A DNA stretch of 19,985 nucleotides, from positions 1 to 19,985 of the forward strand of contig CAYXUW010000032.1 of NCBI GenBank assembly GCA_964468375.1, written 5' to 3'. This DNA is from CAYXUW01 sp964468375 (GTDB taxonomy: Bacteria > Planctomycetota > Phycisphaerae > Sedimentisphaerales > Anaerobacaceae). The position numbers and the translations under genes were made by a program. How positions within the stretch are numbered: the first letter of the stretch is position 1; the number at the start of each line of letters is the position of its first letter. Of the stretch, positions 15,001-19,985 are shown in pieces. Under the pieces are notes generated by a model that was not told the origin of the DNA, searched no databases, and saw only the letters and a list, made by a program, of their open reading frames with translations.

Positions 15001-16326
15001 TGGACCATAGATCTTCCTAACGCTTTCTGGGTTGCTACATCAAATCCTGGATATGTATCTTTCTGCACGAAAGATGGACAGGCTACATACTTATATAACA
15101 ACGCTGGAACAAGGATATGGACTCATATAAGAAAATACGGCTACGGAAGGGTCGACATGGCAGAAGATGGGTTAAGTTTAGTAGCAGTAAACGATGATCC
15201 CTATGATCTTACGGGATGTGCACTTTACTATTTCAACCACCTCCATGATGGAACACCGGGGTGGCAGAAGTATACAGCTGATGAAACACCAGTTTGGACA
15301 TTTGACCCTGGTGGAGGCGGTTCGGACTTCTACAGCGTTGCAATATCAGGCGATGGTGAGTATATAGCAACCGGACCTGCCGGCGGCTCTTATGTATTTT
15401 CCAAAAGCAGCAGTACGCCGTTGCAGACGTTTAGTATGGGGAGTGCCAATGCTTATGACTTGATATATGGTGGACAATATGGCGTTTGCGGAAACCGCGG
15501 AGGAAAACTGTACTTCTTCTCTAAGGACTCAAGCACACCGTTATGGAACAAAACATTAGGCGGAGTTGTACACACGGTTTCGGTTGGTGGCTCAGGCGCC
15601 TATCCGTACAGTCATCCCGGTGAAGTAATCTGGGAATGTGAGACTGAAGAGTATGACGAGGTTCTGGTTGGTTATGACAAGTATCCCCACGGCGAACCTA
15701 ATGAACCTGTTTTCCGCTATTCAGTGCGAATACCTGATGAGGAACAATTCCAGCAGGACACAGCTGAGGGTGTCTACTGGTTGAGCGTACAGGCTGTGTA
15801 CGATGTTAATACACCAAACTATGATTGGGGCTGGACGAACCATGAACACGTATTCAACGACAATGCAGTATCGGGCTATTACGATGATGTCAATGAAGTG
15901 TGGGGCTGGGAGGAGCTTTATGACCAGACCGAAGCCAGCGAAGATATGTCGTTTATGTTGTTCACCGAGCCCGATTGTATCAGTAGAACTGCGGCCGAGT
16001 ACAATAATTGGATTTACTGGAACAAACCTGCTTGCTGGTGCTATCAGAGGCAGTGCCGCGGTGACGCAGATGGCCTGAAGTTGGGTCCGTTCTGGGTCAG
16101 TGGCAACGACTTGACTGCGTTGAGGAACTGTATCGGCAAGTTGGAGCCTGCGATGCCTCCCGGTTGTGAATGCTGTGACTTCGACCACTCGAAGTTGGGT
16201 CCGTTCTGGGTCAGCGGTAACGACTTGGCAATACTCAGGCAGTATATTGGCAAGTTGGAAGCACTAGTACCAATTTGCGACCAGCCTCCAATATATACGG
16301 GGCCTTACAACTTTTGGACGAACTAA
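12019..16326 (+). CDS. Secreted subtilisin-like S8 peptidase with repeats, inserted beta-propeller and dockerin-like tail
   Basis: A 1435-residue exported serine peptidase. Signal peptide about 1-35, cleavage after AEA likely. A prodomain-like region (about 36-215) includes the YYYYFKEKQALGVDTNRIAV segment. The subtilase domain (about 216-515) shows Asp262 in VVILDCGVEQSHPD, His296 in DNHGTAVAGC, oxyanion Asn393 in AAAGN and Ser462 in GTSYASPYAAGVA, a complete triad. From KPLTPHTKWSQPP (about 521) on, the protein matches repeats 3 and 4 of the neighbouring C25 protease: one repeat at 524-750, and one at 755-1338 that is split by an eight-unit beta-propeller (about 842-1194). Tandem dockerin-like units close it (1345-1413) and are identical in DNA to those of the C25 gene. 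AGGAGG precedes the ATG. Probably an active extracellular protease; substrate unknown. Confidence 0.92.
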   Translation: MYRILKLKFGGLLMIFIALILSITVASVPPKAEAGSSHYYYYFKEKQALGVDTNRIAVLERTKVRATNRFEAFGIADEDVEAHALEGWSLTKVPAGVRTVEEVSQLVGQMSAAEAADFISPVFTDAKGGPVIIVPDILMRFNEGVSSEEAEAILTEADVGTIAEKDWAGMSGAYRIRTTSRDGFEVLAAANWLAEREEVRYASPDMIVTGQTEYIPSDPLFPDCWGLHNTGQEGGTVDMDMDGPEAWDITTGDPSVIVVILDCGVEQSHPDIHQRPGYDFTGAGGGGGPVNSYDNHGTAVAGCVSAMINGLGVVGIAPNCKIASARVHTTTSSSGSFSFYISHVVNGIEWAVTIGARITNNSNSYDGFYSAITNKYQDTYQNHEIIHFAAAGNYSSSSITYPANLSSVNAVAAIDRDGSLASFSNYGNGLAFSAPGVEINTTDRTGSSGYDPGDYHVGNGTSYASPYAAGVAAILLSIWPSLSAEGVEQIMQDNCFDLGTAGYDTTFGWGLVNAYFSVDVKPLTPHTKWSQPPVEVDPNSYIPIYCGWDEQSHNVVDPPTPLMKIVADDFRCIGTMPVTSIHWWGSYVGWEGLKPPEPAPTSWQIAFWSNVPAGVNAPYSYPEKPLWQIDIPYERVDVNIVAQDYLPEIPYPDNCFQYNVELEHDEIFWQNEFIDDTNDNIFWISVAAEYNNVVPSYPWGWKTRPWSWTDDAVTFVVDEPNENTVLDPNSITPLEYEGESYDVCFELDTDPNWIKWEQLYTGIRNWPHYEDEKSMFNLPYPEEERLVVDDWPCDSNGAVSAIVWWGSYIGYGYEACQGPVTNMPVPPDRFQLKIWTDVPAGGEVTVAAGSDNGYVYVYDGAGNLLWNYDTGTNVVSVDVSDDGHYIAVGSYQNKLYLFNKAGTKLWEKSLNISSSGGGSQGTESKTVAISADGGYVVAACSDGLYVYNNDGTSHWSHPERETCVDISPDGNYIAACDFVSGVVRFFSIANSTPSWTIDLPNAFWVATSNPGYVSFCTKDGQATYLYNNAGTRIWTHIRKYGYGRVDMAEDGLSLVAVNDDPYDLTGCALYYFNHLHDGTPGWQKYTADETPVWTFDPGGGGSDFYSVAISGDGEYIATGPAGGSYVFSKSSSTPLQTFSMGSANAYDLIYGGQYGVCGNRGGKLYFFSKDSSTPLWNKTLGGVVHTVSVGGSGAYPYSHPGEVIWECETEEYDEVLVGYDKYPHGEPNEPVFRYSVRIPDEEQFQQDTAEGVYWLSVQAVYDVNTPNYDWGWTNHEHVFNDNAVSGYYDDVNEVWGWEELYDQTEASEDMSFMLFTEPDCISRTAAEYNNWIYWNKPACWCYQRQCRGDADGLKLGPFWVSGNDLTALRNCIGKLEPAMPPGCECCDFDHSKLGPFWVSGNDLAILRQYIGKLEALVPICDQPPIYTGPYNFWTN
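14542..15600 (+). other. Beta-propeller coding segment inserted in a C-terminal repeat
   Basis: An in-frame segment of 353 codons lying between IWTDVPAG and YPYSHPGE, two stretches that are nearly adjacent in repeat 4 of the C25 protein (there separated only by ADPCYT). It encodes about eight four-stranded units of WD40/PQQ-like type, for example VAAGSDNGYVYVYDGAGN, LYLFNKAGTKLW and LYFFSKDSSTPLW, with repeated (D/G)DG(H/E/N)YIA turns. Gly-rich joints (GG at the left, GGSGA at the right) flank it. The loop it occupies also varies in length among the other repeats, so it appears tolerant of insertion. Ligand unknown. Confidence 0.85.
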
Positions 16327-16339
16327 GACGGGAGATTTT
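16036..16339 (+). repeat. 304-nt identical block, copy 2
   Basis: Matches 11386-11689 without a visible difference: dockerin-like tandem, C-terminus, stop and 13 nt beyond. Immediately left of it the two genes differ at frequent positions, including nonsynonymous ones. Confidence 0.93.
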
Positions 16340-16351
16340 TGTTAGATTGAT

Positions 16352-16387
16352 AAGAGCCGGCAGTAGTTAACTGCCGGCTCTTTTTTT
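16352..16387 (+). terminator. Rho-independent terminator after S8 gene
   Basis: The same AAGAGCCGGCAGT / ACTGCCGGCTCTT stem as after the C25 gene, with a 5-nt loop and a run of seven or more T residues. It begins 26 nt after the stop. Confidence 0.93.
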
Positions 16388-16447
16388 GCAAGTATATACG
16401 TGTAGATTTCGAATGAACAGCCGAACAGGAATCATGTCAGAATTTTC

Positions 16448-16476
16448 TTGACGTTATGTTGGTGGTTTTGTAGAAT
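16448..16476 (+). promoter_or_regulatory. Promoter of the cysteine-rich secreted protein gene
   Basis: TTGACG (16448-16453), 17 nt, TAGAAT (16471-16476), preceded by the same TTTTC as the two protease promoters and followed, after 19 nt, by the shared TAGTGAGGAGTG element. Predicted leader about 100 nt. Confidence 0.75.
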
Positions 16477-16512
16477 ATTTGGAGTTGACCATATGTAGTG
16501 AGGAGTGGCGGA

Positions 16513-16569
16513 ATGTCATTTTCTACCATTTCGATTCTATTTTTTGCTTTGCAAAATGGTTCTGATTAG
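16513..16569 (+). CDS. Leader upstream ORF 3 (18 codons), hypothetical
   Basis: ATG follows GAGGAG (16500-16505) with 7-nt spacing and encodes MSFSTISILFFALQNGSD. Its TAG (16567-16569) overlaps the AGGAGG of the downstream gene, as in leader ORF 2. The peptide differs from leader ORFs 1 and 2 apart from being hydrophobic and Phe-containing, so position and coupling are conserved rather than sequence. Confidence 0.4.
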   Translation: MSFSTISILFFALQNGSD

Positions 16570-16581
16570 GAGGAGTTAATC

Positions 16582-18282
16582 ATGAGAATATTCAAACCAA
16601 AATTTCTAATTACTTGGACACTGGCATTTTGTCTTGGTGTTATGGTTATTCCATCGGTTGCGGGCGAGGCGTGCGTGATTGAGGATAACGGCTCAGGAAC
16701 GGTTACATTGCCGCCTATGGGCTGTGAGTATACAAGCCCGGATGAGGTTTTTATGATTATAGATGGTTTGCCGGTCGGAACGACTATTGAGATGGAGGGA
16801 ATCCTGATGGATTTTATTTGCTGCGGCAGCTCCTGTTCGAACTGCTCGCTGGCTTTGTCAGGGAGCGAATGCGAGATGGCTGATGGCAGTTTAGGCGGTC
16901 ATGGCCATTGTTTCGATGCGACGCTGGACTTGACGGTTACGGGCACCGGTGACTTGGAAGGATTTAGTCGACATCTGGCGGTGCCGGTTTTTTGTGAAGT
17001 CCATACAGCTCCAAGAACTCCGGGTGACCCGGTGCAGGATTTTAACAGTGTTCTCTTCCGTTTGCAGGGTGAGCTTTTTGGCGACCCGGATTTTTGCACT
17101 TTTCGTATTACAGGTGGGACAGATTTTGGTCTGCCGAGTCCGGGGCACACTACGCTGACGGAATTACCGAGCGGCGACTTTGCTGTGGACAGTTTCTTTG
17201 ACATTACATACCAAATTGAATTTGAGGGCTGTCCCGACAGTGTTTTGAAAGATTATAGTGGGACAACAACCGAAACTATACGGATTGAAACGGGTTTTGC
17301 GGAATGTGCTGCGAAAGAGGATGGCAGCGGCTGCAGAGACGTGAATTGTCCGACACAAGGAAGCGAGTGTCGGCCATCGTGTGTGAATTTTGACCCTAAT
17401 ACGGGCTATGTCACCATCATCGAGTGTGACTGCCGAGGCACCAACGAGTGCCATGTGGACCTTGGTCTGGGTTGTGTAGTGGAAGATAACAACACGGGAA
17501 CGGCTACATTGCCACCGATAGGCTGTGACTATACAAGCCCGGATGATGTCTTTATGATTGTGAATGGTCTGCCCGCTAATACGACTATTGAGATGGAGGG
17601 AATCTGGATGGATTTTATTTGCTGCGCCAATTCCTGTTCGAACTGTTCTCTGGCCCTACCTCAGGGTGAATGCGAGATGGCCGGCGGCAGTTTAGGCGGT
17701 CACGGTCACTGCTTTGATTCAACGCTGGATTTGACGGTTACAGGCACCGGCGATCTGGAAGGCTTTAATCGTCATCTAGCGGTTCCAGTTTTTGCTGAGG
17801 TTCATACTGGTCCTCGCAATCCGGGCGACCCGATACAAACGTTCCCTGCTGATGTTTATCGTTTACAGGGCGAGCTTTTCGGTGACCCGGATTTTTGCAC
17901 TTTCCGTATTAGAGGAGGGACAGATTTTGGTCTGCCGAGTCCCGGGCAGACTACGCTAAGGGAATTACCAAGCGGCGACTTTGCTGTGGACAGTTTCTTT
18001 GACATTACATATCAAATTGAATTCGAGGGATGCCCTGGCAGTGTTCTGGAAGATTATGAAGGGACAACAACTGGGACCATACGGATGAGAACGGGCGGAC
18101 CTCTGGGCTGTGTTGGGGACTGCCAAGAGTGCGACTTCTGCATGGAAACGATAACGAATAATCCCGATGGGACTATTGATATTTGCTGCAACTGTGTGCC
18201 GGATGCAGACCTGAACAGGGATGGGATAGTCGATTTCAAAGATGTTGCTATACTTGCAAGCCAGTGGCTGACGACAAGGTAG
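16582..18282 (+). CDS. Secreted cysteine-rich protein with two duplicated domains and a calcium-loop C-terminus
   Basis: A 566-residue exported protein with no recognised enzyme domain. Signal peptide about 1-28 (MRIFKPK, hydrophobic core, SVAGEA), its start resembling those of the two proteases upstream. Two ungapped copies of a 208-residue domain occupy 31-238 and 298-505, rich in beta-type sequence with FICC and CSNCSLAL cysteines, a GGHGHCFD block, LDLTVTGTGDLEGF, RLQGELFGDPDFCTFRI and FFDITYQIEFEGCP. A cysteine-rich linker (239-297) separates them and a second follows (506-542). The C-terminus has one full EF-hand/dockerin-like loop, D-L-N-R-D-G-I-V-D-F-K-D, then VAILASQWL, typical of secreted planctomycete proteins and probably a calcium-dependent attachment end. 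AGGAGGAG precedes the ATG. Likely structural or adhesive; function not established. Confidence 0.85.
   Translation: MRIFKPKFLITWTLAFCLGVMVIPSVAGEACVIEDNGSGTVTLPPMGCEYTSPDEVFMIIDGLPVGTTIEMEGILMDFICCGSSCSNCSLALSGSECEMADGSLGGHGHCFDATLDLTVTGTGDLEGFSRHLAVPVFCEVHTAPRTPGDPVQDFNSVLFRLQGELFGDPDFCTFRITGGTDFGLPSPGHTTLTELPSGDFAVDSFFDITYQIEFEGCPDSVLKDYSGTTTETIRIETGFAECAAKEDGSGCRDVNCPTQGSECRPSCVNFDPNTGYVTIIECDCRGTNECHVDLGLGCVVEDNNTGTATLPPIGCDYTSPDDVFMIVNGLPANTTIEMEGIWMDFICCANSCSNCSLALPQGECEMAGGSLGGHGHCFDSTLDLTVTGTGDLEGFNRHLAVPVFAEVHTGPRNPGDPIQTFPADVYRLQGELFGDPDFCTFRIRGGTDFGLPSPGQTTLRELPSGDFAVDSFFDITYQIEFEGCPGSVLEDYEGTTTGTIRMRTGGPLGCVGDCQECDFCMETITNNPDGTIDICCNCVPDADLNRDGIVDFKDVAILASQWLTTR
16672..17295 (+). 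repeat. Intragenic domain repeat, copy A
   Basis: 624 nt encoding residues 31-238. It aligns without gaps to 17473-18096 at an offset of 801 nt, with long identical stretches such as the one encoding SGDFAVDSFFDITYQIEFEG. Confidence 0.9.
17473..18096 (+). repeat. Intragenic domain repeat, copy B
   Basis: 624 nt encoding residues 298-505, the second copy. Differences from copy A are mostly conservative; one cysteine of copy A (PVFCEVHT) is Ala in copy B (PVFAEVHT). Confidence 0.9.
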
Positions 18283-18309
18283 CAGTTGGATATTTGTTAA
18301 AGTAATACA

Positions 18310-18343
18310 AAGGGCTGTGAGCGTTGAGCTTGCAGCCCTTTTT
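18310..18343 (+). terminator. Terminator after the cysteine-rich protein gene
   Basis: AAGGGCTG (18310-18317) pairs with CAGCCCTT (18333-18340), loop 15 nt, followed by TTT. It begins 28 nt after the stop and just upstream of the xseA promoter. Confidence 0.75.
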
Positions 18344-18357
18344 GCTTTCGAGGGGGA

Positions 18358-18385
18358 TTGATAATTTGGGTTTTGTGCGTATAAT
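18358..18385 (+). promoter_or_regulatory. xseAB promoter, predicting a near-leaderless mRNA
   Basis: TTGATA (18358-18363), 16 nt, TATAAT (18380-18385). The xseA ATG is at 18397, only 11 nt after the -10, so transcription would start about 4-5 nt before the ATG and leave no room for a Shine-Dalgarno. Confidence 0.75.
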
Positions 18386-18396
18386 TGCCTTATAAG

Positions 18397-19692
18397 ATGG
18401 CAAACAAGTCAAAGATATACACAGTCAGTCAGGTTAATTCTCTAATCAAGGGGATTCTGGAAAATAATCTGCCGGGTCGGCTGACGATTACAGGTGAGAT
18501 AACGGACTGGAAACTGCACCACAGTGGCCATTGTTATTTTTCCCTGAAGGATGAAAATTCGGTGCTGCCGTGCGTTATGTGGAAGAGCAATTTCAGCAGG
18601 GTCAAATTCAGGCCGGAAAATGGAATGGCGGTTTTGGGGACGGGGTTTATTGATGTTTATGAGCCGCAGGGCAAGTTCCAATTCTATGTTGAGCGAATTG
18701 AGCCGGCCGGAGTCGGGGCGCTACAATTGGCTTTTGAACAGATGGTCAAGCGGCTGAAGGCGCAGGGGCTTTTCGATGAAAAATATAAGAAGGTGCTTCC
18801 GCCTTATCCGGAAAGAATCGGCATATTGACCAGTGAGTCGGGTGTGGCGGTTGGCGATATAGAAAACAGTATTCACAGCCGATGGCCGTGCGTTAAGTTG
18901 TTTTTATATCCGGTGCCGGTGCAGGGCGAAGGGGCGGCGGAAAAAATCGCGGCGGGGCTTAGGGATATAAACAGGCGTAATAGTAAACTGAAGCTTGATA
19001 TTCTTATTGTCGGCAGAGGCGGCGGATCGCTGGAGGATTTGTGGGCATTCAATGAGGAGATTTTGGCAAGGGCGATTTTCGAATCGAAGATACCTGTTAT
19101 AAGCGCGGTCGGTCACGAGATTGATACTACAATTGCGGATTTGGTAGCTGATGCGAGGGCTTCGACGCCGACTAAAGCTGGTGTTACAGCAGTTCCGGAT
19201 ATGGAGGAAGTTATCAATCAAGTAGATTATCTCGGTGAGACATTAGTGTTTAGGATTGCTTCGCTTGTGAATAATGCTCAGCAACAGGCGGATGAGTTTT
19301 TTATGAGATTGTCTGGCTTGGTTAAGGAATTCCTTGCCGATGCAAGGTCGGGAATATACGTAATTGAAGAGCAGATAAGAAAGATTGAGCCGCATCGGCT
19401 TATAGGGAAAAAGACAGTCGATTTGAATGAGTTGAGAAGCAGGGCGAGTAGTAGTGCGCGGGCGATTTTTAATGACAAGCGGATACAGCTTACACGAGCG
19501 GAGAATCTGTTGGCGGGATTAAATCCGAAGGGGGTTTTGAAACGCGGATATAGCATTACGACCAGTAAGAAAAACGGCCTTTTGGTTAGGAATTTGGAAG
19601 ATATCCAAATCGCGGATTGCATAATTACAGAACTTGCCGGTGAGAATTTGATTGAAAGTAAGGTGACAAATAAGCAAAATAGACGTAAATAA
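18397..19692 (+). CDS. xseA: Exodeoxyribonuclease VII large subunit
   Basis: Catalytic subunit of exonuclease VII, which degrades single-stranded DNA from both ends into short oligonucleotides; cytoplasmic. The 431 residues fit the family. An N-terminal OB fold (about 6-103) with KIYTVSQVN, LTITGEITDW and HCYFSLKD binds DNA. The catalytic region (about 125-320) carries PPYPERIGILTSESGVAVGD, IVGRGGGSLEDLWAFNEE (204-221) and AVGHEIDTTIADLVADARAS (237-256), all standard for XseA. A long helical, probably coiled-coil segment follows (about 285-400). Translation from TTG at 18385 is open but overlaps the -10 hexamer, so ATG at 18397 is preferred. The gene is followed 14 nt later by xseB, its partner subunit. 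Confidence 0.96.
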   Translation: MANKSKIYTVSQVNSLIKGILENNLPGRLTITGEITDWKLHHSGHCYFSLKDENSVLPCVMWKSNFSRVKFRPENGMAVLGTGFIDVYEPQGKFQFYVERIEPAGVGALQLAFEQMVKRLKAQGLFDEKYKKVLPPYPERIGILTSESGVAVGDIENSIHSRWPCVKLFLYPVPVQGEGAAEKIAAGLRDINRRNSKLKLDILIVGRGGGSLEDLWAFNEEILARAIFESKIPVISAVGHEIDTTIADLVADARASTPTKAGVTAVPDMEEVINQVDYLGETLVFRIASLVNNAQQQADEFFMRLSGLVKEFLADARSGIYVIEEQIRKIEPHRLIGKKTVDLNELRSRASSSARAIFNDKRIQLTRAENLLAGLNPKGVLKRGYSITTSKKNGLLVRNLEDIQIADCIITELAGENLIESKVTNKQNRRK

Positions 19693-19706
19693 AACGGGAT
19701 TTGACT

Positions 19707-19928
19707 ATGGCAAAAAACGAAAAGAAAAGTGATATAAGCAAAATGAGCTTTGAGGAGGCAATCAAGGAACTTGGTGGTATTGTTCAGGATATAGAGCAGG
19801 GTGAAATACCGCTACAGGACAGTCTTGAACAGTATGAAAAAGGGATGGCTTTGATTAAGCACTGCAAGGACATATTGCAAAAAGCTGAGAAGCGAATTGA
19901 GAAGATATCCAAGGAAGGAACTGAGTAG
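19707..19928 (+). CDS. xseB: Exodeoxyribonuclease VII small subunit
   Basis: The 73-residue helical partner that binds the coiled-coil part of XseA and is needed for exonuclease VII activity. It shows the family pattern MSFEEAIKELGGIVQDIEQG, then PLQDSLEQYEKGMALIKHC and a charged C-terminal helix. Length is normal for XseB. ATG at 19707 is 14 nt after the xseA stop; TTG at 19701 is possible. Only a weak GGGA precedes it, so coupling to xseA translation is likely. A tRNA gene starts 6 nt after the stop codon, so read-through transcription into it is possible. Confidence 0.94.
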   Translation: MAKNEKKSDISKMSFEEAIKELGGIVQDIEQGEIPLQDSLEQYEKGMALIKHCKDILQKAEKRIEKISKEGTE

Positions 19929-19934
19929 GTTTTT

Positions 19935-19985
19935 GCGAGCGTGGCGGAACTGGCAGACGCGCAAGGTTTAGGTCCTTGTGTCCTT
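19935..19985 (+). tRNA. tRNA-Leu (anticodon UAG), 5' part
   Basis: Acceptor strand GCGAGCG, then TG, D-arm GCG-loop-CGC with GGCAGA in the loop, and anticodon arm CAAGG-TTTAGGT-CCTTG. The 7-nt loop gives anticodon TAG, reading CUA and probably other CUN leucine codons. The window ends in what should be the long variable arm of this class II tRNA, so the 3' half is not visible. Confidence 0.9.

Noticed and set aside
14542..15600. Transposon-borne insertion of the propeller
   Set aside because: I see no terminal inverted repeats, transposase or convincing target duplication; only a 5-base GGTGG occurs at both ends, within chance.
6478..18282. Type IX secretion (Por) system, suggested by the gingipain-like protease
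   Set aside because: The C-termini do not resemble the Bacteroidetes sorting domain that I know, and no Por genes are in the window.

Overview
The window looks like a chromosome segment of a Planctomycetota bacterium, most likely of the Phycisphaerae/Sedimentisphaerales type. This rests on very long secreted multidomain proteins, C-terminal dockerin-like calcium loops (including a D-x-N-x-D-G loop followed by ILASQWL), a cysteine-rich secreted protein, and a WecA-type transferase ending in a DTQHFSHRL motif. I could not run a taxonomic search. Base composition is moderate, with housekeeping genes flanking an accessory block.

Left flank (1-5113): an apparent minus-strand operon reads proS (prolyl-tRNA synthetase), an AT-rich membrane methyltransferase of the isoprenylcysteine methyltransferase type, a DUF4416 protein and a WecA/MraY-type sugar-phosphate transferase that runs off the left edge and lacks a normal start codon. 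Reading the other way is a YhaM-like OB/HD 3'-5' exoribonuclease with a strong terminator. A short ATTGATA heptamer array lies between proS and the exonuclease gene.

Centre (5291-18343): a membrane-anchored C39-type cysteine peptidase on the minus strand faces three consecutive plus-strand genes for exported proteins. The first (1732 aa) carries a gingipain-like C25 cysteine peptidase; the second (1435 aa) a subtilisin-like S8 serine peptidase; the third (566 aa) two copies of a cysteine-rich beta-type domain and a calcium-loop C-terminus. The two giant proteases have unrelated catalytic domains but homologous upstream regions, homologous C-terminal modules, a 304-nt identical 3' end and matching terminators. 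They look like one expression-and-attachment chassis carrying two different catalytic payloads. In the S8 protein, an eight-unit beta-propeller is inserted into a loop of the last C-terminal repeat. All three genes have a TTGAC(T/G)-N16/17-TA(G/A)AAT promoter and a leader with a second Shine-Dalgarno and a short upstream ORF; in two of three, the stop of this ORF overlaps the Shine-Dalgarno of the main gene.

Right flank (18358-19985): xseA and xseB (exonuclease VII large and small subunits) form a pair driven by a promoter so close to the xseA start that the mRNA would be almost leaderless. The 5' part of a tRNA-Leu(UAG) gene follows and is cut by the window edge.

The centre probably forms a secreted proteolytic and surface-attachment system under shared control. 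No cohesin, sortase or secretion-system gene is visible in the window, so the anchoring partner is unknown.
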